Shown piece after piece: positions 1 to 6,995 of a stretch of DNA of 12,885 nucleotides; the first letter of the stretch is position 1; each line of letters opens with the position of its first letter. Under the pieces are notes generated by a model. The model saw only the letters and a program-made list of their open reading frames with translations. It had not been told where the DNA came from and searched no databases. Source of the stretch: Rhodospirillales bacterium (GTDB taxonomy: Bacteria > Pseudomonadota > Alphaproteobacteria > Rhodospirillales > JADHTD01); NCBI GenBank assembly GCA_016776525.1, contig JADHTD010000048.1, positions 1-12,885 on the forward strand, written 5' to 3'. Made by a program: the position numbers and the translations under genes.

Positions 1-268
1 TTTGCTGGTTGATTCCCGTCACGGCCTCAAGGATAAAGACCGCGATGTGATGACCATGTTGGATGAGGCGGCGGTCGCCTATCAGATCGTTCTGACCAAG
101 GCCGACAAAATTAAATCCGCCCAGCAGCAAAGCCTGGTCGAAAAGGTCTCCGGGGAACTCGCCAAGCATACCGCCGCCCACCCCCAGGTCATGCTGACCA
201 GTTCCGAAAAAGGCACCGGCATCGCTGATCTCAGGGCTACACTCGCTGCGCTCGCTTTGCCCAGATAG
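1..268 (+). CDS. engB: Ribosome biogenesis GTP-binding protein EngB (YihA/YsxC), 3' part
   Basis: C-terminal 88 or so residues of the TRAFAC-class GTPase that helps assemble the large ribosomal subunit in the cytoplasm. The fragment opens with LLVDSRHGLKDKDRD, the EngB-specific stretch just after the switch II region. It then shows the G4 guanine-specificity motif as TKADK in a VLTKADKIK context, and the G5 loop as TSSEKGTGI near the end. The stop is TAG at 266-268. The P-loop, G2 and G3 motifs lie upstream of the window, so integrity of the whole gene cannot be judged. The start is not in the window, and the apparent TTG at position 2 is an internal leucine codon. The next gene is argB on the same strand, 186 bp away. 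Identification rests on the family-specific motifs and is firm. Confidence 0.93.
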   Translation, partial: LLVDSRHGLKDKDRDVMTMLDEAAVAYQIVLTKADKIKSAQQQSLVEKVSGELAKHTAAHPQVMLTSSEKGTGIADLRATLAALALPR

Positions 269-290
269 ATTATAAATTCCTCCAGTCACC

Positions 291-329
291 GGGCGGGCTG
301 CGCCCTTGGCTTTCGCGAAACGGTTCGCG
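291..329 (+). other. Two adjacent GC-rich hairpins downstream of engB
   Basis: A 5-bp stem GGGCG/CGCCC (291-295 with 301-305, 5-nt loop) is followed by a perfect 6-bp stem CGCGAA/TTCGCG (314-319 with 324-329, 4-nt loop). They could help end the engB transcript or be part of a larger intergenic repeat whose conserved core starts at 361. No T-run follows the second hairpin, so an intrinsic terminator is not well supported. Confidence 0.3.
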
Positions 330-360
330 GCCCGCAGTCGCGAGCTGGTTTCTATTACGC

Positions 361-399
361 TTATTCCAGGTGCGGTTGGGTGGGGGTCAAGCTCCAGAA
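361..399 (+). repeat. 39-bp direct repeat, copy 1 (upstream of argB)
   Basis: Identical over 39 bp to positions 1475-1513. It contains the core gggggtcaagctcc. In this copy the 7-mers cttattc (360-366) and gaataag (397-403) form an inverted repeat around the element; copy 2 lacks this. An open frame from GTG 380 runs through the repeat into argB and would add 25 unrelated residues, which argues for the internal ATG as the true argB start. The octamer ggctgcgc lies upstream of both copies (296-303 and 1438-1445), so the full element may be longer and more diverged than the perfect core. Confidence 0.85.
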
Positions 400-454
400 T
401 AAGAACTCAAAAAGTAAGTGCAAAATTAACCTCTGCGCCTTACAGTCCCCGCCC

Positions 455-1363
455 ATGAGCAAGAAAACGGATAAAACCAAGGATCAATGGCTGGCCCAGG
501 CCCGGACCCTGTCCGAGGCCCTGCCCTATATGCGGCGCTATACGGGCAAGACCTTTGTCATCAAATACGGCGGCCATGCCATGGGCGACGACGATCTGGC
601 TCGGCTGTTTGCCCGCGACATCGTCCTGCTGCGCCAGGTCGGCATCAACCCGATCGTCGTCCACGGCGGCGGTCCGCAGATCGGCAAAATGCTCGAACGG
701 CTGAAAATCCAAAGCGAGTTCATCGACGGCCTCAGGGTCACCGACCAGGCAACCGTCGATGTGGTTGAAATGGTGCTGGCCGGTTCTATCAACAAGGAAA
801 TCGTTTCCAACATTAATGCCCAGGGCGGCTTCGCCGTCGGCCTGTCGGGCAAGGACGGTCACCTGATCCTGGCCCGCAAGCTGAAACGCACCAAAAAGGA
901 CCCTGAATCCAATATCGAACAAGTCCTCGACTTAGGTCTGGTCGGCGAACCGGAAACCATCACCACCCATATCCTCGACCTTTTCAAGGAAACCGACACG
1001 ACGCCGGTGATTGCGCCGATCGGCGCCGGGCCCGACGGCGAGACCCTTAACATCAATGCCGACACCGTTGCCGGCGCCATTGCCGGTGCTGTTTCGGCGC
1101 GCCGCCTGCTGATGCTGACCGACGTGGTCGGCGTTCTGGACAAGGACGGTGACCTGATCGAACGAATGACCGCCGAACAAGCCCGGAGCTATATCAAGGA
1201 CGGCACCATCCACGGCGGCATGATTCCCAAGGTCGAAACCTGTCTCCAAGCCATTGAAGACGGTGTCGAAGGCGCCGTCATCATCGACGGCCGGGTGCCC
1301 CATGCCGTGCTGCTGGAATTGTTCACCGAACACGGTGCGGGAACGTTGATTTTAAGGGATTGA
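455..1363 (+). CDS. argB: Acetylglutamate kinase
   Basis: Cytoplasmic enzyme that phosphorylates N-acetyl-L-glutamate with ATP, the second and usually arginine-controlled step of arginine synthesis. At 302 aa it is full length for the family. Visible motifs are the phosphate-binding VIKYGGHAMG around residues 35-44 (catalytic-type Lys37), the glycine-rich VHGGGPQIG at 69-77, DGLRVTD at 91-97, LNINADTVAGA at 198-208 and HGGMIPKV at 253-260 (Lys259). Residues 10-30 form an amphipathic N-terminal helix before the kinase core, the feature found in arginine-inhibited hexameric NAG kinases, so feedback inhibition is likely (inference). ATG 455 is chosen because the family starts shortly before the WLAQARTLSEALPYM stretch. 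The open frame extends to GTG 380, but that part is repeat DNA. No clear Shine-Dalgarno precedes ATG 455. It is flanked by two copies of a 39-bp repeat. Confidence 0.96.
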   Translation: MSKKTDKTKDQWLAQARTLSEALPYMRRYTGKTFVIKYGGHAMGDDDLARLFARDIVLLRQVGINPIVVHGGGPQIGKMLERLKIQSEFIDGLRVTDQATVDVVEMVLAGSINKEIVSNINAQGGFAVGLSGKDGHLILARKLKRTKKDPESNIEQVLDLGLVGEPETITTHILDLFKETDTTPVIAPIGAGPDGETLNINADTVAGAIAGAVSARRLLMLTDVVGVLDKDGDLIERMTAEQARSYIKDGTIHGGMIPKVETCLQAIEDGVEGAVIIDGRVPHAVLLELFTEHGAGTLILRD

Positions 1364-1474
1364 GTAAATCCCGAGAAATTTTTCTGTTTAATTGTCCTCA
1401 AGCGGCCTATGCGTTGATCGCATAAATGCAATGAGCAGGCTGCGCGCCTCAATGGCGCTAGTCGCTTCGCTCCA

Positions 1475-1513
1475 TTATTCCAGGTGCGGTTGGGTGGGGG
1501 TCAAGCTCCAGAA
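1475..1513 (+). repeat. 39-bp direct repeat, copy 2 (between argB and the DUF2336 gene)
   Basis: Perfect match to 361-399, same orientation, 1114 bp apart start to start. It ends two bases before the stop codon of the convergent minus-strand gene at 1516, so it fills the 3' side of the 152-bp convergent gap. The remainder of the gap (1364-1474) shows no T-tailed hairpin. Confidence 0.85.
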
Positions 1514-1515
1514 AA

Positions 1516-2772
1516 TCACGACATATCGCTGAAAAATTCCAGCTGCCATTCCATTTCTTCGTCGGCCATCGGAAAATCGCCGCCCCGGGAATGCATAATG
1601 TCCTTGAACGGGATGTGAACCAGCCTTTGCTGCACGGTGACCCCGAAGTCCATCGACAACCCGGCTTTCCAGACCATAGCCACGGTTCCCTTGGAACTTT
1701 GCGTGCTGGTTATTTTCTCGACGATGTTCAACGGCAGGCCGGACCGCACCGATAAGGCGGCCTTGACCCAGGGATGTTTACCGGCTTCCAGGGCTTCGGC
1801 GATGGTTTTTTCATCCAACGCGTCGGAACTATGAAGCTGTTGAAGCTTCTTCAAAAGTTTGTCGGTATCGCTTTCGTCTTCTCCGCCGTCGCCGTTCTCC
1901 TCCAAACGCCGGGCGACCTCCTGGCGGACGGTGGCGATGGTCGCCTGGTCAAAGTCTTGCCGTTCGGACAGATATTCGATCAGGTTGTCGGCGACAAACT
2001 TGGCCAGCCGGGTGGCGGCTTTGGCCGGTAGGCCGGGCCGCTGGACCAGCGGTTCATGCCATTGCTCCACATCGGGAGCTTTATCGACAAGAAAATCGAG
2101 GGTTTCTTCCCGGATCTGCGCGCTCTCGTTAGCCAACAGCAGGGTAATGGCTTCCTTGTCATCGGTGTCGACGATGGCGTCGGAGACGGGTTCCTGAAGG
2201 TTGGCCCGGGTGGCAATGGCATTGAGTTTGCCGGTGACCGTGTCTTCCCTGATGATTTCCAGAAGGTCCTCGTCGGTGAGGACCGGTGAATATTCCAGAA
2301 CCGGCCCGGAAACGACGATTTCGGCATCCCGCGCCAGCCGCCGGATGACCTCGGGCGACACATCGGTAAAGTCTTTCAGGGTTTCGGACAGGATTTGACG
2401 AACCCGCACCACCTGATCCCGGGCCAGGGCCTCCAGGGCCTCATAGGTCATGCGTTGCAGCTTGTCCTGTTCGTCTGGAGACAAGCCCGGCGCCAGCAGG
2501 GCAATCTTTTCCGCCAGGCTGCTTCTGACGTTTTGGTCGCTGTCACCGACCAGCAACAGGTCGGCATGGGGCGGAGAGGATTTGTTGTTGGCAATTTCCC
2601 GGCGGACTTCCGGTGACGGGTCTTCCGCCAGGAAATAAAGGATTTCCGGCATGACGTCTTCGCGCGACGCCAATTCCTGGCGGACGGCCATGTCTTGGTG
2701 GCTGGCCAAGCGTTTCGCTTCTTCATAGGGAAGGGAGGTTTTTCCCAGGAGCCGGTTGATCAGGCTTTTCAT
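1516..2772 (-). CDS. DUF2336 family helical-repeat protein (second of a tandem pair)
   Basis: Protein of 418 aa with no signal peptide or membrane segment, so probably cytoplasmic. It matches my knowledge of DUF2336, a family without established biochemistry found mainly in Alphaproteobacteria. Residues 14-165 look like HEAT/ARM-type helical repeats, e.g. LYFLAEDPSPEVRREIANN at 46-64 and VVRVRQILSETL at 121-132, then GPVLEYSPVLTDEDLLEII at 156-174. Residues 290-305 are an acidic Glu/Asp/Gly linker. A C-terminal module (about 335-418) contains VAMVWKAGLS, VQQRLVHIP and EEMEWQLEFF. It starts 14 bp after the stop of its paralog (2787-4091) and aligns with it end to end. Start ATG at 2770-2772 is preceded by a GGAAG-like site. 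Repeat architecture and the cyclase upstream suggest a scaffold or regulator in c-di-GMP signalling. That function is inference. Confidence 0.85.
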   Translation of the reverse strand: MKSLINRLLGKTSLPYEEAKRLASHQDMAVRQELASREDVMPEILYFLAEDPSPEVRREIANNKSSPPHADLLLVGDSDQNVRSSLAEKIALLAPGLSPDEQDKLQRMTYEALEALARDQVVRVRQILSETLKDFTDVSPEVIRRLARDAEIVVSGPVLEYSPVLTDEDLLEIIREDTVTGKLNAIATRANLQEPVSDAIVDTDDKEAITLLLANESAQIREETLDFLVDKAPDVEQWHEPLVQRPGLPAKAATRLAKFVADNLIEYLSERQDFDQATIATVRQEVARRLEENGDGGEDESDTDKLLKKLQQLHSSDALDEKTIAEALEAGKHPWVKAALSVRSGLPLNIVEKITSTQSSKGTVAMVWKAGLSMDFGVTVQQRLVHIPFKDIMHSRGGDFPMADEEMEWQLEFFSDMS

Positions 2773-2786
2773 TTTCGCTTCCGCTT

Positions 2787-4091
2787 CTAAGTTCGTCCAA
2801 CCAGCTTGTTGTAATATTCCAACTGCCAGGTCATTTCGTCATCGGTCAACGGATACCGGTTGGCTTCCTTGGGGCCAAGCACTTCCGTCGGCGGAATGCG
2901 GGCCATCCTTTGTTGTATTTGAACCGATAAATTGGCCGAGAATCCGGACTTCCAGCAAAGGGCGGCAACGCCTTTCGCCTCCAGCGACGACAACATCCTC
3001 TTGACCACCGGCACCGACTGATCGGAAAGGACGACAATTGCCGCCAAGACGAAAGCATAATCACTGGCCTGCAAAGCCTTGGTGATGACGTTGAAGTCCA
3101 GCTTGCCGGCCTGTAGAAGCCGTTGGGTCACGGCGATCGGTGGATCCTGCTTCAGATAATCCATCGAGGCCTGGGCGTAATCAGCATCCTCGAAGACGAG
3201 TGGGCCTTTATCCTGACCTTCGGTTTCACCATCGATACGGCTGTGCACCACCGATTTCACCGCTTCCAGGGTCTCGGCATCCAGGTCCTGGCGTTCGGAG
3301 AGAACCTCCAACAGGTTATCGGCCATGAACTGGGCCATGCGCGAGGCCGCCCCGGCGGAGATTTTGGGCCGCTTGGCCAGCGGCGCATGCCACAAATCAT
3401 GCTCCGGCGCCCGGTCGATTAGGTTGTCGAGCGTCTCTTCCCGGATTTGGGCGCTGTCGTTGGACAGCAGATCGGCGATGGCTTCGATATCGTCGGTTTC
3501 GGCAACGGCGTCGGAGACCACTTCGGAAACGCTGTCACGGCGGGCGATGGCACCGACACCGCCCTGCATGGGACCGCTGGCGATAATCTCCAGGAGGTCT
3601 TCATCGGTAAGGACCGGCGAAAATTCCAGCACCGGGCCGGCAACCACCAATTCTTCGTCGAAGGCCAGCGTGCGGATGACTTCCGGCGGCGCATCGGCAA
3701 CATCCTTCAGGGTTTCCGAAAGGATTTCCCGGACCCGGGTCATCTGGTCGCGGGCGAGGATTTCCAACGTTTCATAGGAGGCTTTGCGGACCCGGTCCTT
3801 TTCGTCGGCGGTCAGTCCCGGCGCCACCAGGGCAACCCGTTCCGCCAGATTGGTGCGCACTTCTTCATCCGCATCCTTGGCCAGGATGACCTGCGCCAAT
3901 TCCGGCGTCGCATGATTTTCGGCAATGGCGCGGCGGACTTCCGGGGCATTGTCCTCGGCCAGGAAATACAGAAGTTCCGGAGACAGATCAGCGCGTGCGG
4001 CAAGAGCGGCCCGGACATTGGGGTCCGCATTCTGAGCCATTGCCTTGGCCTCTTCGTAGGAAAGCGGCTGAGAGCTGACGTCGTCGTTCAC
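2787..4091 (-). CDS. DUF2336 family helical-repeat protein (first of a tandem pair)
   Basis: Protein of 434 aa, soluble, and a clear paralog of the protein encoded by 1516-2772. Shared blocks include LYFLAED, the SETLKD block, FSPVLTDEDLLEII (157-170), SAQIREETLDNLIDRAP (213-229), ADNLLEVLSERQDLD and the C-terminal MTWQLEYY. N-terminal residues 12-165 form HEAT/ARM-like repeats; about 285-305 is a variable acidic linker; the C-terminal helical module runs from about 310. The pair differs most in the linker and just after it. The start is GTG at 4089-4091, 24 bp downstream of the GGDEF gene's stop, with GGTGGG as a possible Shine-Dalgarno. An out-of-frame ATG at 4100-4102 reads only four codons before TGA. 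The tight spacing supports one transcript of cyclase and both DUF2336 genes. Molecular role unknown. Confidence 0.86.
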   Translation of the reverse strand: MNDDVSSQPLSYEEAKAMAQNADPNVRAALAARADLSPELLYFLAEDNAPEVRRAIAENHATPELAQVILAKDADEEVRTNLAERVALVAPGLTADEKDRVRKASYETLEILARDQMTRVREILSETLKDVADAPPEVIRTLAFDEELVVAGPVLEFSPVLTDEDLLEIIASGPMQGGVGAIARRDSVSEVVSDAVAETDDIEAIADLLSNDSAQIREETLDNLIDRAPEHDLWHAPLAKRPKISAGAASRMAQFMADNLLEVLSERQDLDAETLEAVKSVVHSRIDGETEGQDKGPLVFEDADYAQASMDYLKQDPPIAVTQRLLQAGKLDFNVITKALQASDYAFVLAAIVVLSDQSVPVVKRMLSSLEAKGVAALCWKSGFSANLSVQIQQRMARIPPTEVLGPKEANRYPLTDDEMTWQLEYYNKLVGRT

Positions 4092-4115
4092 GGACCCACC
4101 ATGTGTTGTTGGCTT

Positions 4116-5831
4116 CTATTCCCCGGCCGGTTTTTCGGCACCACTGGCCGGGGCAATATAATAACCGCCTTTACCGGCATTCTTCACTATATACATTGCC
4201 TCGTCGGCGCGAGCCAACAGGTTATCCAGTGTTTCGCCGGAATCCGGATCGAACATGGCAACGCCAACCGAGATCCCTAAGGGGTGCTCCTCGTCACCGG
4301 AGAATTCCCTGAGCACGGTACTATCGGCTATCAACGTTTCGGCGCGATCTTTGGCAACGTCCGGCGGCATGCCGTCCAGCCACATGGCGAATTCGTCACC
4401 GCCCAGGCGGGCAATCACGTCTCCGGGGCGGGAATGGTCGACCAGCAGTTCCCTGAGCCGCATGATCGCATCGTCACCGGCCTGGTGGCCGTGAACGTCA
4501 TTGACCCGCTTGAAGTTGTCCATATCCACATAATAGAGGGCGGCGCCGACTTTGGTGAATTCCATGCGGGCCAGCCGCCGGGGGAGCTCTTCTTCGAGAA
4601 AGGCCCGCCGGTTGAGCAGGCCGGTCATGCCGTCAGTGCGCGACAGTTTGACGATCCGTTCATGGTTGGCGATTTGCTCGTTGGCGATGCCGAGCTGGTT
4701 GGCGACGTCACCGATCAGGATATGGTCGTCGTCGGACCACTCCTGGTCGAGGCTTTTCCACATGCAGATAAAGCCGTTGACGGTCTGCCGGTAACGGGTC
4801 GCGGTCACCAGGAAGCGGTGATCGGCGATCTCGGTTTCGAAGGTTTCATCTTCAACCTGGGCCCGTTCCTTGATGGTCTCCAGGCCGTCGGCCGGATCGC
4901 CGAAATTGGCGGCGTTCTCGAACACCCCCGGCTGGGTCTGACGGTAAATGCCGCAACCGACGGTGCCCAGCGCCCGGGCCGTCGCCGCCGCCGCCGTTAC
5001 CAGCATATCTCCGGGTTCCAGTTCATCGCGGATGGCGCTAACGATGTAATTAAGCAATTGCTCCCGGTTGCGGGCCCGCGCCAGGGCCGCTTCGTGGCCG
5101 CGTTCCTCGGTGATATCCCGGCACACGCCACGGGTACCGCGCCATTCATCGTTGTCCGCATAAAGCGGCAGGCAGGAGGCATAAACACAGGCCGTCGAGC
5201 CGTCTGATTTGCGCATCCACAACTCGATATTTTCCAGGGGGCGGTCGCTGTTGAAGGGAAGCGGTGAGTATTCTTCCGCATTGAGGACGTAATCTTCGGG
5301 CCGTTTGCCGATCAGTTCGTCGGCCGTGAACCCCAGGGCCCCGTTCGGGGAAACGAAAACAAAGATGCCTTCTTCGCCGACCTCCCAGGAAAAATCGCTG
5401 GAGACCTCAACCAAGTCCTTATAGCGCTGCCGGGATTCGACCAGCGCCGTGCGTAAGTTGCGTTCCATGGTCATATCGCGGGTCAGGATCATGAACAATT
5501 GATCCTCCGCCTGCGGTATGACGGTGATTTCAAGGATGATGGAGCCTTTGCTGCCGGCTAGATTGACGGTGCCGACGGCGAAGGTGCCGACGATGGCGGA
5601 TTTGCTGATAAGATCGGAAATATCGGGGATCGAGCCCCTGTCAATCAGGGTGCTGAGGCTGGTTCCCTTATGGTTGGCGGCGACCACGGTGCCGTCCTGC
5701 TTGACCAGCAGGGCGGCGCCCGGATAACCGGCCAACAGGGAATCACCGGTGCCGTTGCCGCCGGCCTCCGGGTTTTGTTGACCGTCCTGATCTTCAGTGT
5801 CGTCTATTTCCGTGGATTGATCATCCGCCAT
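4116..5831 (-). CDS. Soluble PAS-PAS-GAF-GGDEF diguanylate cyclase
   Basis: Protein of 571 aa expected to make cyclic-di-GMP from two GTP. Domain order: acidic disordered leader (1-30); PAS-like fold (about 31-125, GAALLVKQDGTVVAAN); canonical PAS with PAC end (about 135-245, YKDLVEVSSDFSWEV to RGVCRDITEER); GAF-like sensor (about 255-395); GGDEF domain (about 398-560). The active site is intact: TDGMTGLLNRR (399-409), Asp436 in VDMDNFKRVND, and RLGGDEF with GGDEF at 477-481. An allosteric I-site RPGD (468-471) lies exactly five residues before GGDEF, so product inhibition is predicted. There is no membrane helix, so the input should be cytosolic; no ligand-binding residue could be assigned. 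ATG start at 5829-5831 has AGGA (5839-5842 on the minus strand) seven bases upstream. Two DUF2336 genes follow in close order; an EAL gene lies 152 bp upstream. Confidence 0.95.
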   Translation of the reverse strand: MADDQSTEIDDTEDQDGQQNPEAGGNGTGDSLLAGYPGAALLVKQDGTVVAANHKGTSLSTLIDRGSIPDISDLISKSAIVGTFAVGTVNLAGSKGSIILEITVIPQAEDQLFMILTRDMTMERNLRTALVESRQRYKDLVEVSSDFSWEVGEEGIFVFVSPNGALGFTADELIGKRPEDYVLNAEEYSPLPFNSDRPLENIELWMRKSDGSTACVYASCLPLYADNDEWRGTRGVCRDITEERGHEAALARARNREQLLNYIVSAIRDELEPGDMLVTAAAATARALGTVGCGIYRQTQPGVFENAANFGDPADGLETIKERAQVEDETFETEIADHRFLVTATRYRQTVNGFICMWKSLDQEWSDDDHILIGDVANQLGIANEQIANHERIVKLSRTDGMTGLLNRRAFLEEELPRRLARMEFTKVGAALYYVDMDNFKRVNDVHGHQAGDDAIMRLRELLVDHSRPGDVIARLGGDEFAMWLDGMPPDVAKDRAETLIADSTVLREFSGDEEHPLGISVGVAMFDPDSGETLDNLLARADEAMYIVKNAGKGGYYIAPASGAEKPAGE

Positions 5832-5907
5832 CGTGGGGTCCTGGATATCTCAGTTCGCCTCTATCGCACGTACCATTCCGTACTCGTCACAGCATCCCCC
5901 AACACTG

Positions 5908-5935
5908 TTAATACTTTACTTGCTTTTGCCGCCAA
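5908..5935 (-). promoter_or_regulatory. Possible promoter for the GGDEF-DUF2336 operon
   Basis: On the minus strand TTGGCG (5930-5935) and TATTAA (5908-5913) are separated by 16 bp, in the 152-bp AT-richer gap between the EAL and GGDEF genes and about 77 bp before the GGDEF start. Matches to the consensus are partial and alphaproteobacterial promoters are variable, so this is a weak call. Confidence 0.25.
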
Positions 5936-5983
5936 TCGGCTACCCTTGACGATCATTTTCTAACACACAGGGTTAATCTTTAA

Positions 5984-6763
5984 TTAGGAAAATTCCATTT
6001 TTTCAAAGGCTTTTATATCCGTTGACGGTTTGCCGAACAGGTATCCCTGGGCATATTGCACGCCGCATTCCCTGATGAATTCCAAGCTTTCCGCATCGTC
6101 CACCATTTCGGCAATGGTGCCGACCTTCAAGTCATGGCAAAGATCGGTCAGGGCTTTCAGGAACGCCCTGCCCTTCGTGGCGTTGCGGGCGTTGCGGAGG
6201 GCCGTCCCGTCGAGCTTGACGACATCCACTTCCAGGGTGCTGAGATATTGAAAGTTGGCGGCGCCGGCGCCGAAATCATCGAGACAGACCTCGTAGCCCT
6301 GTTGGCGCAGGTTCTGGATGAATTGGTTGGCCGACGGCAGGTCATCCATGCGCGCCGATTCGGTTATTTCAAACATCAGGCGGCTGACGGTCCAGGGATT
6401 GTCCGCAAGCAGGCTGTCGAGTCCTTCGACGTACAGGGGATTGCCCACCGAATGGCCGGAGACATTGATGGCGACCTGGTATTTTTCCGGCGCTTGGGCC
6501 AGCCAAGCGATGGCTTTGCCGGCCATGGCCAGGTCGAATTCGGAGATCAGGCCGCTTTCTTCAGCAATGGTGATGTGTTCGAACGGCGAGTGGTCGGGGG
6601 CGTGGTGGTGGAATCGCACCAAGGCCTCGAAATGATGAATTTTACCTGTCCGCACCTCGACAATCGGTTGAAAGGCAATATCGAAATCGGCCTCGTTGAC
6701 AACATGATTGAAGGCCGGGGCCGCTGGCTCTTTGGCCGTTTGTTTAGCGTCTTCACCGGTCAA
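5984..6763 (-). CDS. Stand-alone EAL domain protein, predicted c-di-GMP phosphodiesterase
   Basis: Protein of 259 aa that is almost entirely an EAL domain (about 25-255) with a short hydrophilic leader; no sensor or membrane segment. EAL enzymes hydrolyse c-di-GMP to pGpG. All residues I associate with catalysis and metal binding are visible: Glu46 in FEALVRF, Asn100 in AINVSG, Glu132 in FEITES, Asp162-Asp163 in LDDFGAG, Lys183 in VVKLDG, Glu219 in IAEMV and Gln239 in AQGYLFGKP. Two spots are atypical: the usual DDFGTG is DDFGAG, and the usual AEGVE is AEMVD, so activity is likely but not certain. The start is TTG at 6761-6763; no ATG or GTG exists in frame before the upstream stop at about 6856. 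It lies 152 bp upstream of the GGDEF gene on the same strand and divergent from the HAD gene (232-bp gap). Confidence 0.92.
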   Translation of the reverse strand: MTGEDAKQTAKEPAAPAFNHVVNEADFDIAFQPIVEVRTGKIHHFEALVRFHHHAPDHSPFEHITIAEESGLISEFDLAMAGKAIAWLAQAPEKYQVAINVSGHSVGNPLYVEGLDSLLADNPWTVSRLMFEITESARMDDLPSANQFIQNLRQQGYEVCLDDFGAGAANFQYLSTLEVDVVKLDGTALRNARNATKGRAFLKALTDLCHDLKVGTIAEMVDDAESLEFIRECGVQYAQGYLFGKPSTDIKAFEKMEFS

Positions 6764-6773
6764 ACGCTCAGTT

Positions 6774-6778
6774 TCCTT
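6774..6778 (-). promoter_or_regulatory. Shine-Dalgarno that fixes the TTG start of the EAL gene
   Basis: AAGGA on the minus strand lies 10 bp before TTG 6763. With no alternative ATG/GTG in frame upstream, this supports the rare TTG initiation codon. Confidence 0.6.
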
Positions 6779-6995
6779 ATCGTCAGGGAGAACGGGCCCG
6801 AAAGGCCGGAACCCGGTTGCACAGCAGATGACGTTCCGCTTCGCTTCGATTCTGCCTTAATTCCAATGCTTGCTCAACAGCCGATCCCTGTTTGGCCCAG
6901 GCACCGGGTCTTTTGTACGGCTGGCAGCGGCTCAGGCTATATGGTACCTGTGGAGGCGATAGCGGACCCTGACAAAATGGAACGCCGACAAACCC

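Noticed and set aside
380..454. N-terminal extension of argB from GTG 380
   Set aside because: The 25 extra residues come from the 39-bp repeat and adjacent intergenic DNA, and ATG 455 fits the family length.
1420..1432. A 13-nt segment (gcataaatgcaat) whose reverse complement recurs in the palindrome at 10834-10846
   Set aside because: AT-rich 13-mers are expected to match by chance about once or more in a window of this size, and the flanks do not match.
1364..1474. Search for a shared bidirectional terminator in the argB/DUF2336 convergent gap
   Set aside because: Only a short TGCG/CGCA stem near 1410-1422 is visible, with no T-tract, so there is not enough to call a terminator.
4284..5207. 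A 307-codon + strand frame opposite the GGDEF gene
   Set aside because: It is antisense to intact PAS, GAF and GGDEF domains and reflects high GC at third codon positions.
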